Source of the DNA: an uncultured Pelagibacteraceae bacterium
GTDB lineage: Bacteria > Pseudomonadota > Alphaproteobacteria > Pelagibacterales > Pelagibacteraceae
Assembly: GCA_902570525.1 (NCBI GenBank)
Contig: CACFYN010000001.1
Location: 1-64,000, forward strand
DNA: 64,000 nucleotides
Direction: 5' to 3'
Shown: positions 45,475 through 54,855 of the stretch, piece by piece
Position numbering within the stretch: the stretch's first letter is position 1
How the letters are laid out: each line of letters starts with the position of its first letter
Notes under the pieces: model-generated
Databases searched by the model: none
What the model was told of the DNA's origin: nothing
Seen by the model: only the letters and a program-made list of their open reading frames with translations
Position numbers and translations under genes: made by a program

Positions 45475-45480
45475 AAAAAA

Positions 45481-45570
45481 TGGCGGAGAGAGTGGGATTC
45501 GAACCCACGAAAGAGTTGCCCCTTAACACGCTTTCCAAGCGTGCGCCTTAAACCACTCGGCCATCTCTCC
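45481..45570 (-). tRNA. tRNA-Ser(GGA), CCA encoded
   Basis: Class II tRNA with a long variable arm: acceptor GGAGAGA/TCTCTCC, anticodon arm CACGC-TTGGAAA-GCGTG giving GGA, T-arm GTGGG/CCCAC with a TTCGAAT loop, discriminator G73 and encoded CCA. It is the border between core genes (gyrB side) and the polysaccharide island, a usual place for islands to insert. Confidence 0.95.
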
Positions 45571-45577
45571 ACATTAT

Positions 45578-46450
45578 TTAAAATATTTTAAACCTATTTC
45601 TATATCTATTTAATGTTTTCTTTTGTCTATCTAAAAATCTTAATAAGATATTTCTTTTTTTATCTCTTCTCGCAATAATAGGAAATTTTTCAAGATGTGA
45701 AAATGTTCTGACTTTATTTTCGTTCAATGCCCATTCTGACTCGTAAGCAGAAACTAATTCACAATTGTTCATTTTAAATAGAATAGACAAAACACTTTGG
45801 GGATGTTTGTGGTGGATATATCCTTTGCAAGATTTTTCTATAAATTTTGACTCATCATCATCAATTAAATCAAATCTATTTCTACATAAATTGTAATGCT
45901 CTGCCATTACTTCCTCTGCAATTTGACACTTTTTTAATAAAAAGGATCCACCCCATAAAGCAGGGCTTTGAATAATTTTATCCTCACAAGTGAGATTGAA
46001 ATATTTTATCAAATCAGCTTTTGTATACTGATACTCAAAGAGCTCTGGAAATTCATAATTTGAATATTTAGGCTCAAAGTGAGGCTTTGAATAATCAAAA
46101 CCTAGAATTCCACTTTTACTATCTGAAACGATATTAAAATATTCTTTTAATCTATTTACTCCATTTTTATTTAAATGATTTCCAATATCACTCCATTGAT
46201 AAATATCATTTTCTTCCATTTTAGATAAAACCAATCTATGAAAATATGATTGCCATACCCAGTAGCCAAAGCCTAGTTTTTTTCCTCTCCTTATTAAAGA
46301 AAATACATAATCTCTATATTCCTCACTAAGATCATTTTCATTGAAAATATTAATTTCATGATAAATACCAATTTTTTCTGCCTGTTCTCTAAATCTTTCT
46401 GCAGATCTTGATAAGTCAGAGCTTGCAAAAGATGATAAATAAATTTTCAT
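45578..46450 (-). CDS. Polysaccharide-locus protein, putative glycosyltransferase-like
   Basis: 290 residues, no signal peptide. KKLGFGYWVWQSYFHRLVL and IYQWSDIGNHLNKNG resemble the GYGYWIWKPY...Y.D.G pattern of a protein family found in capsule and O-antigen clusters and thought to be glycosyltransferase-related. The DDDESKF segment near the centre could be a metal site. The specific activity is unknown. It is the first gene beside tRNA-Ser, 10 bases from the formyltransferase gene upstream. Confidence 0.6.
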   Translation of the reverse strand: MKIYLSSFASSDLSRSAERFREQAEKIGIYHEINIFNENDLSEEYRDYVFSLIRRGKKLGFGYWVWQSYFHRLVLSKMEENDIYQWSDIGNHLNKNGVNRLKEYFNIVSDSKSGILGFDYSKPHFEPKYSNYEFPELFEYQYTKADLIKYFNLTCEDKIIQSPALWGGSFLLKKCQIAEEVMAEHYNLCRNRFDLIDDDESKFIEKSCKGYIHHKHPQSVLSILFKMNNCELVSAYESEWALNENKVRTFSHLEKFPIIARRDKKRNILLRFLDRQKKTLNRYRNRFKIF

Positions 46451-46460
46451 TTATAAATTT

Positions 46461-47108
46461 CTAAACTTTAAATATTTTTAAAATATATTTTTGGTTCTTA
46501 AATTTAAAAAAAGCTGGATACCTCTCATTGTCACAAATTCTTAGAAGATTAAATTGAGACTTTATTGATTTTTTAATATTTATTTCGCTATCGTTAGAGT
46601 TACGTTTTCTGTTATAACTTCCCTTACCTTTTTGTTTTTTTTTATCAATTTTAGGATATTTCTTTAAAAATTTTTTTATTAAATTCAACCTTGCGTATGC
46701 TTGTCTTTCTCTCAACTCTGGCATTAGTTCATCACCATTTAATTTAAACTTGTCAATTAAATAAATATCACCAGTATCAATTTTTCCAGCAGCCTCAATT
46801 AGACATATATGAATTTTTTTTTTATTTTTTAAAACTTGATAATGAATAGGCGCTCCTCCTCTATCATATGGAAGTTTACTTTCATGTATGACGAGATTAA
46901 GTTTATTTTTTTTTAGGAACCAATTGGAGAGTAACCTTCCATACCCTAATATGAAAACTAAGTCTTGACCTTTAATTTTTTTATGGTTTTCCTCAATATT
47001 ATAAATGTACTTATTTTTATATCCAAAATTTGTTTTTTTTATATACGTATGAAACCAATTATTGGATTTGTCTAATAAAAAAGTTACTTTAGTTTTTTTT
47101 TTACTCAT
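46461..47108 (-). CDS. Formyltransferase-family protein (sugar N-formyltransferase-like)
   Basis: 215 residues of the N10-formyl-THF transferase fold. HESKLPYDRGGAPIHYQVL has the catalytic His, and GKIDTGDIYL has the catalytic Asp. The residue two before the His is Val, where Fmt and PurN have the catalytic Asn, so the triad is incomplete; this HES-LP-RG subgroup is common in polysaccharide loci. It probably formylates an amino-sugar nucleotide; the DegT aminotransferase nearby could supply the amine. Confidence 0.78.
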   Translation of the reverse strand: MSKKKTKVTFLLDKSNNWFHTYIKKTNFGYKNKYIYNIEENHKKIKGQDLVFILGYGRLLSNWFLKKNKLNLVIHESKLPYDRGGAPIHYQVLKNKKKIHICLIEAAGKIDTGDIYLIDKFKLNGDELMPELRERQAYARLNLIKKFLKKYPKIDKKKQKGKGSYNRKRNSNDSEINIKKSIKSQFNLLRICDNERYPAFFKFKNQKYILKIFKV

Positions 47109-47186
47109 TATTAATTAAAATAATATATATATATTCTTTAAATAAAAAAATATATTACTTTGTTTCTAATCATCTAGTATTCAATT

Positions 47187-48164
47187 ATGAAAAATATTTT
47201 AATTTTAGGATCTGAGGGTTTTCTGGGTTCCGTTTTAGTTCCATATATACTTAAAAATAATAATTATAATGTAATTGGAATTGACAAATGTTTTTTTGGA
47301 AAAAATAATAAAAATACTAAAAATTTTAAGTTTTATAAAAAAGATTATAACCAGTTGAGCAGTAAATTTTTTGAAAAATTCGATTATATAATTGATCTTG
47401 TAAATATTTCAAATGATCCAGCATCCGAGTTGAACCAAAAATTTACCTACTTAACTAATTTTTCGAATAAAGTTAAATTATACAAAAAAATAAAAAATTT
47501 GAGTAAACTTTCTAGATACATTTACATGTCATCTTGTTCTGTTTATGGAAATAACAAAAAATTAATTAATGAGAAATCATTACCAAAACCAATATCTTTA
47601 TATTCAAAGTTATGTCTAAAATACGAGAATTATTTAAAGTCTGAAAATAAAATACCTTTTACTATTATGAGACTTGGAACTTTATATGGTTGGTCTCCAA
47701 GAATGAGATATGACATCGCAATAAATAAAATTATAAGGGACATGGTTTTTTTAAAAAAAATTGAGATTTTGGGGGGAACCCAATTAAGATTTTTTTGCTA
47801 CAACTTATTTGCGTGTAAGGTAATAAATAAATTAATTAATGAAAAATCCAAAAAGAAAAATAGTAAAATATTCAATGTTGGAAATTTTAATACGAACATT
47901 GTTCAACTTTCAAAAAAAATACTATCTTTAACAAAAATAAAAGGTGTTAATGTATTTCATGAAACAAATACGATAGACAAAAGATCTTATGAAGTTTCAA
48001 CAAAATCATCCAAAAGGTTAATTAAAAATTTAAATTTTAGTAAATTCACAAATAATTCAATTATTGAAACATTTATTAAAATAAAAAAAGATAAGTTTCC
48101 CTTTTCAGATAATAAGATAACTTTATCAATATATAAGAAATATTTAAAAAACCATAAGGTATGA
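47187..48164 (+). CDS. NAD-dependent epimerase/dehydratase (extended SDR) with altered YxxxK
   Basis: 325 residues with the Rossmann start ILILGSEGFLGS (GxxGFLGS), a YMSSCSVYG strand, and a substrate part with TIMRLGTLYGW. The catalytic motif is odd: the Tyr is in ISLYSKLC (Tyr139), but four residues on is Cys143 instead of Lys, with Lys at 141 and 145. It probably acts on a nucleotide sugar. It overlaps the aminotransferase gene by 4 bases, so the pair may make one amino sugar. Confidence 0.8.
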   Translation: MKNILILGSEGFLGSVLVPYILKNNNYNVIGIDKCFFGKNNKNTKNFKFYKKDYNQLSSKFFEKFDYIIDLVNISNDPASELNQKFTYLTNFSNKVKLYKKIKNLSKLSRYIYMSSCSVYGNNKKLINEKSLPKPISLYSKLCLKYENYLKSENKIPFTIMRLGTLYGWSPRMRYDIAINKIIRDMVFLKKIEILGGTQLRFFCYNLFACKVINKLINEKSKKKNSKIFNVGNFNTNIVQLSKKILSLTKIKGVNVFHETNTIDKRSYEVSTKSSKRLIKNLNFSKFTNNSIIETFIKIKKDKFPFSDNKITLSIYKKYLKNHKV

Positions 48165-49285
48165 TCTCATTCTATAAACACAATTTGAACAAAAATAAAA
48201 ACTACCTAAACAAAACAATTAGTGGTCAATACTTAACATCAGGACCTATGTGTGAAAAGGTAGAAAGCTTGCTAAAAAAAAAGTTTAGTAAAAAATTTGC
48301 TTATCTCACAAATTCTTGGACTAATGCCGCTATCGCAATTCTTCTGGCTTTAAAAATTAAAAAAGGAGACGAGATAATTATACCTGCATGTACATTTGTG
48401 GCATGTGCTAACGTAATCGAAATGATTGGAGGCAAAGTAATATTTGCAGATATCGATGCAAAAACTAAATTGATGGATATAAATGATTGTTTAAATAAAA
48501 TTACAAATAAAACTAAGGTTATAATGCCTGTTCACCTTTATGGAAATTTATTTCCAACATTTAAGCTTAAAAAAAAAATTAGAAAAAATATATTTATAAT
48601 CGAAGATAGTGCTCATGCCTTTTCAGGAGAATATAACAATAAACCATTAGGATTTTATTCAGACTTTTTAATTTTTTCTTTTTACGCTACAAAAAGTATT
48701 ACATGTGGCGAGGGAGGAGCAGTTTTATCAAATAACAAAAAAACGATGGAAAAAATTCGTTCTATTGCAAATAACGGTATGTCAAAACCGGCATTCAAAA
48801 GGTTTGAAAATAATAAATACAAACCATGGGATGTTGAGAGTTTTGGATTCAAGGCCAACTTGAGTGATATAAATGCGTGTTTATTAAAAGATCAGATTTT
48901 AGGTTATAAAAAATTATCAAATAAAAAGAAAAAAATATATTTCAAACTTAAAAAAAAATTGTCTAACTTAAAACAAATAGAATTTCCAAGTAATTTGAGA
49001 AATAACGATAGAGACTTCTATTTATTTCCTATAGGTGTAAACAGAAAAATAAGAAATAGGCTAATTGAACATTTAACCTCAAAAAAAATATTTGTAACAG
49101 TAAATTTTAAATCAATAACTAATCTGAGTTTTTATAAAAAAAAATATAAAGTAAAAAATTGCTTAAATAGTATTAAATGGGGAGAGGAGACTTTAAGTTT
49201 ACCATTTCATGCAAAAATTAAAGAAAAAGAAATCAATACAATTTACAAAGAGATAAATTTTTTTTTTAAAAATCAAATTTATTAA
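48161..49285 (+). CDS. DegT/DnrJ/EryC1/StrS family sugar aminotransferase
   Basis: 374-residue PLP enzyme of the nucleotide-sugar type. Visible: TNSWTNAAIAILLAL (cofactor phosphate site), IIEDSAHAFSG (Asp149 to the pyridine N), and the Schiff-base Lys178 in SFYATKSITCGEGGAV. It converts a keto-sugar nucleotide to an amino sugar. It is coupled to the epimerase gene upstream and convergent with the SGNH gene. Confidence 0.92.
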   Translation: MISFYKHNLNKNKNYLNKTISGQYLTSGPMCEKVESLLKKKFSKKFAYLTNSWTNAAIAILLALKIKKGDEIIIPACTFVACANVIEMIGGKVIFADIDAKTKLMDINDCLNKITNKTKVIMPVHLYGNLFPTFKLKKKIRKNIFIIEDSAHAFSGEYNNKPLGFYSDFLIFSFYATKSITCGEGGAVLSNNKKTMEKIRSIANNGMSKPAFKRFENNKYKPWDVESFGFKANLSDINACLLKDQILGYKKLSNKKKKIYFKLKKKLSNLKQIEFPSNLRNNDRDFYLFPIGVNRKIRNRLIEHLTSKKIFVTVNFKSITNLSFYKKKYKVKNCLNSIKWGEETLSLPFHAKIKEKEINTIYKEINFFFKNQIY

Positions 49286-49296
49286 TAAGTTTTTAG

Positions 49297-50373
49297 TTAA
49301 AGATTTTTATTTAATATTTTAGAAACACAATTGTATAGTTTTTTATATCCTGCTTCATTAGGATGTCCGTCATAATTATAAAAATAGCTAGGATCATCTT
49401 CAAAATTACAATGAAAATGTTTATCTGTTAAACCAGTGATAAATTTTTTCCCATAAATTGAATTATAATTTTTTCCTTTATTATGAATTTCATCCAATGT
49501 CTGTATCTGGATAAATATAATATCTTTACCATATTTATTTACTAAATTTCTTATTGAATTGAAATTTTTAGTAATTTTTTCATTTTGTGATTTATAGAAT
49601 TTGTTTTGTAAAAAATCTCTTGGAATTCTTATAATATAAAGATTTGCTAATGAATTTTTAATTTTTCTTCTTATTTTTTTCCATGTTAATTTGCTTTTTT
49701 TATCGTCTCTATATTTTTTTAATTTTTTAAGAAAATTGGTTGGATCTTTTTCCTCTAGTGGAAAACCATAAAAATTTTCAGGTCCTTTGCAATAATTATG
49801 ATTTTCTAAACATTTTAAATTTTGTTTAGAAAAATTAAATGGATCTCTGGTTATATCTCCACCTATATATAATACAATTACTTTTTCAATATCATAATGC
49901 TGATCTATATGTTTTTCTAAAAATTCAAATTGTTGCGGACCTGTTCCGAAAATTCCACCGTTAATAACTTGGTAATTATTTACTTTACCTCCAAAATAAT
50001 TTACCCAACTAGGTGCCCCCATACCTTCAGTAAATGAGTCACCTAAAAATAAAATTGAAGGTTTGCCTGAATAAATATCATTATCCTGTACTAATCCAAA
50101 GTTATTAGTCTTTATTTTGTAGGAATATTCTTTAATAAACTCATTATTTAAATCAAAAAAAACTTCATGCCTGACTGATAAATTAGGTTCAAATTTAAAG
50201 AAGTTATCTATATTTTTGAATATTTTTCCTTGATCCCAAAGTCTATATATTACTTTGTAATATTTATTCACATAATGTTTTGGTAAAAGTAGGTTAAAAA
50301 ATATTTCGAGAATTATTAATGTAAACAATATGCTATAAATTATCAGCCAAAAATTATGTATTTTTTTTTTCAT
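49297..50373 (-). CDS. Membrane-anchored SGNH-hydrolase-like protein
   Basis: 358 residues with an N-terminal membrane helix (about 8-30). The SGNH catalytic Ser is in ILFLGDSFTEG (GDS 111-113), a Gly-block is in INGGIFGTGPQQ, and the Asp-x-His near the end is in YDGHPNEAGY. Such proteins in polysaccharide loci act as O-acetyl transferase or esterase domains on the periplasmic side. It is the downstream gene of a minus-strand set with galE. Confidence 0.75.
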   Translation of the reverse strand: MKKKIHNFWLIIYSILFTLIILEIFFNLLLPKHYVNKYYKVIYRLWDQGKIFKNIDNFFKFEPNLSVRHEVFFDLNNEFIKEYSYKIKTNNFGLVQDNDIYSGKPSILFLGDSFTEGMGAPSWVNYFGGKVNNYQVINGGIFGTGPQQFEFLEKHIDQHYDIEKVIVLYIGGDITRDPFNFSKQNLKCLENHNYCKGPENFYGFPLEEKDPTNFLKKLKKYRDDKKSKLTWKKIRRKIKNSLANLYIIRIPRDFLQNKFYKSQNEKITKNFNSIRNLVNKYGKDIIFIQIQTLDEIHNKGKNYNSIYGKKFITGLTDKHFHCNFEDDPSYFYNYDGHPNEAGYKKLYNCVSKILNKNL

Positions 50374-50399
50374 TTTAAATTGCTAAAATTCTAAGTTTC

Positions 50400-51401
50400 T
50401 CAAATTATTTTAATTTTTAATCTTTTTATATTTTTTTCCCACTTAATTGAGCTAAGAAGAATATTTTTGATATTATTATATTTAGGCTTCCATTTAAGTG
50501 TTTTTTTAAATTTTTTTGTATTTGCGTAGACTTGAGCTATATCCCCAGGTCTTCTTTTTTCATAGAGAACTCTACAATTTTTTTTAATTTTTTTAAAAAT
50601 ATTAACTACTTCCTGCACAGAATAACCTTTTCCGTATCCACAATTTAGTGTGATAGATTTTTTTTTTTCAAATAAATAATTAATACATTTAACGTGAATA
50701 TCTGCTAAATCAGATACATGAATATAATCTCTAACGCATGTACCATCTTTGGTATTATAGTTTTTCCCGTAGACCCTAATCACAGGATTTTTTTTTAAAG
50801 CTTGGATAGAAATATTTTTAAAAAGTTGGCCATGTGATTTTTCTATTTGACCTATTTTTTTTGAAGGGCTTGCACCAGCAACATTAAAGTATCTTAGGAT
50901 TGCAAAATTATAACCGATTTCTTTTGAGTATTTTTTGATTAAATTTTCACCTTTATATTTTGTAAAAGCATAGTATCCCATTGGATTAGGTTTTTTGTGT
51001 TCACTCACTGAACCTACGGTATTTCCGTAAATTGAACATGAGGATGAATAAATTATATTTTTAACTTCTGAGTTTTTACAAGCCTCAACTAAGTTTTTAG
51101 TTCCAATTACATTATTTTTGTAATATTTTTTTTTATTACTTTCTGCTTCACTTACATTTAGATATGCAGCTAAATGAATTATAGTATGTATTTTATTCTT
51201 TAAAATTATATTTTTTAAATTTTTTTTATTTTTTAAATCTGCATTAATAAATTTTGCTTTTTTATTTATTAGTCTTTTATAACCTGTAACTAAGTTATCT
51301 ATAATTATTATATTATTTTTTTGATTCACTAGTTGTTCAGCTATATGACTTCCAATATATCCAGCTCCACCAGTTATAAGAATTTTTTTTTTATTATACA
51401 T
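50400..51401 (-). CDS. galE: UDP-glucose 4-epimerase
   Basis: 333-residue extended SDR. NAD loop TGGAGYIGSHIAEQL, IHLAAYLNVSES-type strand, active Tyr and Lys in YYAFTKYKGE (YxxxK intact), NVAGASPS, and RVYGKNYNTKDGTCVRDYIHVSDLA all match GalE. It interconverts UDP-glucose and UDP-galactose, supplying galactose for the glycans made here. Confidence 0.93.
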   Translation of the reverse strand: MYNKKKILITGGAGYIGSHIAEQLVNQKNNIIIIDNLVTGYKRLINKKAKFINADLKNKKNLKNIILKNKIHTIIHLAAYLNVSEAESNKKKYYKNNVIGTKNLVEACKNSEVKNIIYSSSCSIYGNTVGSVSEHKKPNPMGYYAFTKYKGENLIKKYSKEIGYNFAILRYFNVAGASPSKKIGQIEKSHGQLFKNISIQALKKNPVIRVYGKNYNTKDGTCVRDYIHVSDLADIHVKCINYLFEKKKSITLNCGYGKGYSVQEVVNIFKKIKKNCRVLYEKRRPGDIAQVYANTKKFKKTLKWKPKYNNIKNILLSSIKWEKNIKRLKIKII

Positions 51402-51417
51402 ATAATTTTTAAAAATA

Positions 51418-52215
51418 TTAATTATCTATAAATCTCCAAGGCCATTCTAAAAATTTAGTTTTTTTTCTAAACCAAAAAGATAAATATCTTTCAGCTAAAT
51501 AAGCATACAACCTTTCGGAGTCATACCCATAAAGATCTTTAAACCCGAAAGTTTTCTCACAAGCAAATAACCATTCAAATAAATCTTTAAACCATTCATT
51601 CAATATATGATTCTTTGAAATAACCATTATATGAGGATTATATTCATTATTATTATTTACATAATCTTTAAAATCATTTACATGATCTTGTTTAACTAAT
51701 TCTATTGCTTTCTCTAATCTTCCATTGCCATGATGCATATCAAAATGTATTTTTATTGTTTCTTTATTTTCATTAAATAATAAACTTGGATTTTTAAGTA
51801 AATTTCTCCATCCTCTTTTTATTATTTTTATTTTTTTTGCCCCTGAAACTTTAATTGGCTTACATAATATGGCATCAAAATCCGTCCAAGAAGCATCGGC
51901 ATCAACAAGCATATGCGACATGAGGTTATCTTTATTAATTTCTACACCTACTGACTCTTGCTTAATCCAATATCTTCTCTTTTGACAAAAACCAACCCAC
52001 TTATCATCATTTAAATTTAATAAATTTTTCCAATACCAGTAATGAAAAGTCAATTCAGAATAATATTTTTCTTTATCAAATATATTTTGTTTAATATCAG
52101 ATCTTTGATAATTTTTGTGTGTGAAATTTTTTCCAACAGAACACAATTTATAACTTGAGTTCTCTAAAAACTGTATTCTTTTATTAGTCACACAATAAAT
52201 ATCAAGATTATTCAT
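51418..52215 (-). CDS. DUF4422-like glycan-locus protein, putative glycosyltransferase
   Basis: 265 residues, soluble. SELTFHYWYWKNL and WVGFCQKRRYWI mirror the ELTxLYWxWKN and GLxHYRRYF signatures of DUF4422 proteins from capsule clusters. The acceptor and donor are unknown. It is 16 bases upstream of galE on the same strand and divergent from the FkbM methyltransferase. Confidence 0.65.
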   Translation of the reverse strand: MNNLDIYCVTNKRIQFLENSSYKLCSVGKNFTHKNYQRSDIKQNIFDKEKYYSELTFHYWYWKNLLNLNDDKWVGFCQKRRYWIKQESVGVEINKDNLMSHMLVDADASWTDFDAILCKPIKVSGAKKIKIIKRGWRNLLKNPSLLFNENKETIKIHFDMHHGNGRLEKAIELVKQDHVNDFKDYVNNNNEYNPHIMVISKNHILNEWFKDLFEWLFACEKTFGFKDLYGYDSERLYAYLAERYLSFWFRKKTKFLEWPWRFIDN

Positions 52216-52281
52216 TAATTATTTTATTACATATATTTTGTTGTAGATAAAACTAAATTTTCATAATAATTCTATTTAAAG

Positions 52282-53031
52282 ATGACTTCAAAATTACTAA
52301 AAAAAATTATCGGTGCTGCAGGTTATAAACTTTTTGATAAAAACTACGTAGAAAATAGTAGATTAGTAAACCAACACTCATTTTTAAGTATTAGGGAAAT
52401 ACTAAAATTTTTTTTTGAAAAAAAAGAAATTACGTCCTTAATACAGATTGGTGCTAATGACGGTGAAAGTTTTGATGAATTATCATTATTTATTAAAAAA
52501 TATCAGATTAATTCAATCCTTGTTGAGCCGATAGATGAGCACTTTCAAAACCTTAAAAAAGTATATTCATCGTTAAATAATGTGATCTTAGAAAAAGTAG
52601 CAATTTCTGATGACGAAAAAAAAAAATATCTTTATTCAGTTAAAAATGAAGAAAGAAAAATTTATGGCTCTCATGCAAAAGCGATAAGCTCGTTTGATCT
52701 TAATCATCTTACTAAACATGGAATAAAAAAAAAACATATTGAAAAAGTTGAGATTAATACGAGCTCTATTAAAAAATTAATTGAAAAACACAAATTGGAT
52801 AAAGTTGACCTATTTTTTTGCGATGCAGAAGGATATGACGGACAAATTATTTTAAGTTTTTTAAACTGCTCCATTAATTGTAAAATAATTATTTTTGAAT
52901 TTATTCATATTGAAAATAAAATTTTAAAAAAAGTTATTAATAACTTAGAGAGGGAAAATTTTCGACTGTTTCCAATAAATGAAAACCTTGTTTGTATAAA
53001 AAAAAATATTGAAATTATCTTAAAAAATTAG
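52282..53031 (+). CDS. FkbM family methyltransferase
   Basis: 249 residues of a class I SAM methyltransferase: IQIGANDGESFDELS (motif I), SILVEPIDEHF (motif II acid), VDLFFCDAEGYDGQIIL (FkbM motif with D-x-EG-x-D) and IIFEFIHIE. These enzymes O-methylate sugars or polyketides. It is in the middle of the glycan island and overlaps the end of the next convergent gene by 4 bases. Confidence 0.88.
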   Translation: MTSKLLKKIIGAAGYKLFDKNYVENSRLVNQHSFLSIREILKFFFEKKEITSLIQIGANDGESFDELSLFIKKYQINSILVEPIDEHFQNLKKVYSSLNNVILEKVAISDDEKKKYLYSVKNEERKIYGSHAKAISSFDLNHLTKHGIKKKHIEKVEINTSSIKKLIEKHKLDKVDLFFCDAEGYDGQIILSFLNCSINCKIIIFEFIHIENKILKKVINNLERENFRLFPINENLVCIKKNIEIILKN

Positions 53032-53837
53032 TCTAAAATATAATCTTTATACTTAAACTGGTTATCAATTAAATACTTTGGAAGATTGTTATCTATAGGA
53101 ATTTTTTCGTATTCGTGTCCTCTTTCAAAAAGATCTATTTTTTTTTCAATTTTCTTCTTTATAGTTTTAACAGATGAGTATTTGTTGTCTGCATATTCTG
53201 AGTGAGCAAATGTTCTTAGTTTTAATGAAATTTTTTCGGCAGACATCACATTGTTGAAATGCCATCCACCATCTTTAAAAATTTGAATATTTCTCTCCTT
53301 GTCAAATCGTAAAAAAGAATAATTCAAATTTTTTGATTTGATTTTTTGTCTCATAAAATCTATGGATTTGAGATTTTTTTTCATACAAACTCTGGTACCC
53401 TCCCATGGAGTTTCATATTTATTAAATAAATTAAATTTGTAATTAAAGCAGTTTTGAAAAAAAATTCCGTATTTTTTCTTTAAATTAAAATTTTTCAACA
53501 AGTGTGGGTTGGGTATTTCGTCTGGATCTGAAAAGAAAATATAGTCGTTATCCTCAAAATTATTTAATTTTTTTAACAAATATTCTCTTTGAAAAGCTTG
53601 ATTTTCCCAAATATTATTTTTTTCTGGAAATGGCTCCTCTAATAAAAAATATTTTACTTTTTCTTTATTAAAATAATTTTGATTAATAAAATTAATCTTT
53701 TTTTCTTTATTTCTATGATCGTATTTGGACTCACATATAACAAAAAAATCAACAAAATCCTTTAAAACATTGTATCGAAAATCAAACATATAATTATTAT
53801 CAAAAAAAGTTATGCAATCGATAATTCTACTTTTCAT
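53028..53837 (-). CDS. Glycosyltransferase family 17 (N-acetylglucosaminyltransferase-like)
   Basis: 269 residues. IIDCITFFDNNYMFDFRYNVL, FFVICESKYDHRN, and YIFFSDPDEIPNPHLL (DxDEIP metal site) are diagnostic of GT17, whose best known member is the eukaryotic bisecting GlcNAc-transferase MGAT3; bacterial homologues occur in marine polysaccharide loci. GGWHFNNVM near residue 190 is another family block. It overlaps the sugar oxidoreductase gene by 4 bases. Confidence 0.85.
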   Translation of the reverse strand: MKSRIIDCITFFDNNYMFDFRYNVLKDFVDFFVICESKYDHRNKEKKINFINQNYFNKEKVKYFLLEEPFPEKNNIWENQAFQREYLLKKLNNFEDNDYIFFSDPDEIPNPHLLKNFNLKKKYGIFFQNCFNYKFNLFNKYETPWEGTRVCMKKNLKSIDFMRQKIKSKNLNYSFLRFDKERNIQIFKDGGWHFNNVMSAEKISLKLRTFAHSEYADNKYSSVKTIKKKIEKKIDLFERGHEYEKIPIDNNLPKYLIDNQFKYKDYILD

Positions 53838-54853
53838 ATATTAAGCCATTCATTGATTATTTTTGTATTTAGAAATGTTTCGTCAAAATTCATGCCTGGA
53901 TATTTAACCTTAAAGTTATTTTCTAAAATATTTTCGGAAAATTTTTCAATTTCATAAGCATAAATGCTTTTATTAGAATCTATATTAAAAACCTCATTAT
54001 ACTTTCCTTCTACGAATATTTTTGATGGTTCACCATGCCAAGTATCCTCTATTTTTATGGTTCCATCCTCACCCTTTATGACTGTTTTTTTTCCTAGATT
54101 ATTTTGAAAAGACGTTCCGATATAAGATACAAAATCATTATCAAAATTAAGTGTAGCAAATGAATTTATATCAACACCAGTTTTATAATAATCTAATTTT
54201 TTGTCTTTAACTTCAACTTTTTTAAAATGAGATTTTAGAGATGCTATTAAAATACTCATAGAGGACGGATAACAACCAAGGTCAAGTACAGCACCACCCC
54301 CAAGATTTTTATTAAATAATCTATCGTTTTTATTTATTGTTTTATTTTTTGTAAAAAAAAATAAAAATTTTTTTTTCATTATATTAACTCCATAATACGA
54401 GTTCATTTCTATCAAATTACCAATATAATTATTCTTTATTAATTCAATAACTTTAGTCAACTGGGGATGATATCTGTACATAAATGCTTCAGCAAAAAAT
54501 ATTTTATTATTAAAATTATTTTTTAAATTTTTTATCTCTTCTAGACTTATTACAGCAGGTTTTTCTATAATTACATTTTTGTTACTTTTGAAACATTTTA
54601 AAATGTTTTCATAGTGCATAGAGTGTGGAAGGGTAATATAAATAATATCTATATCGCTACACTCAATTAAATCATTATAATTTGAAAAACAATATTTTTT
54701 ATCTAAATTAAATCTTTTTTTAAATTTATCTATTTTGTCATTGTTTTTGCTGGCGACACCTTTCAATTTTGCATTTTCCACGTTTTTAAATCCTTCGACA
54801 AAGCTTTCTGCAATATTACCTAGTCCTAACACTCCCCAATTTATTTTTTCCAT
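53834..54853 (-). CDS. Gfo/Idh/MocA family sugar oxidoreductase
   Basis: 339 residues: N-terminal Rossmann GVLGLGNIAESFVEGF, the EKPAVISLEE loop with the catalytic-site Lys, and a C-terminal beta sheet domain with GGGAVLDLGCYPSSM. It oxidises or reduces a sugar or nucleotide sugar; the substrate is not evident. It is 2 bases from lepA on the same strand and ends the island. Confidence 0.88.
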   Translation of the reverse strand: MEKINWGVLGLGNIAESFVEGFKNVENAKLKGVASKNNDKIDKFKKRFNLDKKYCFSNYNDLIECSDIDIIYITLPHSMHYENILKCFKSNKNVIIEKPAVISLEEIKNLKNNFNNKIFFAEAFMYRYHPQLTKVIELIKNNYIGNLIEMNSYYGVNIMKKKFLFFFTKNKTINKNDRLFNKNLGGGAVLDLGCYPSSMSILIASLKSHFKKVEVKDKKLDYYKTGVDINSFATLNFDNDFVSYIGTSFQNNLGKKTVIKGEDGTIKIEDTWHGEPSKIFVEGKYNEVFNIDSNKSIYAYEIEKFSENILENNFKVKYPGMNFDETFLNTKIINEWLNI

Positions 54854-54855
54854 TT

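Larger units (their letters stand above)
45578..54853. other. Surface-polysaccharide biosynthesis island
   Basis: Ten genes in mixed orientation lie between tRNA-Ser and lepA: two capsule-locus proteins with a YWxWK-type motif, a formyltransferase, two SDR epimerases, a DegT aminotransferase, an SGNH protein, a FkbM methyltransferase, a family-17 glycosyltransferase and a Gfo/Idh oxidoreductase. Strand switches, isolated short operons and very high A/T (runs of 8-10 A or T) contrast with the long co-directional core operons on both sides. I infer a strain-variable region for O-antigen or other glycans. No integrase or direct repeat was seen. Confidence 0.7.

Noticed and set aside
45421-45480. 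Gene between gyrB and tRNA-Ser
   Set aside because: 148 bases with only promoter-like A/T sequence for gyrB and a small terminator hairpin.
47109-47186. TA-rich tract before the epimerase gene as a repeat element or origin
   Set aside because: Only a short (AT)n run in a 78-base divergent promoter; no iterons, DnaA boxes or gene context for an origin.
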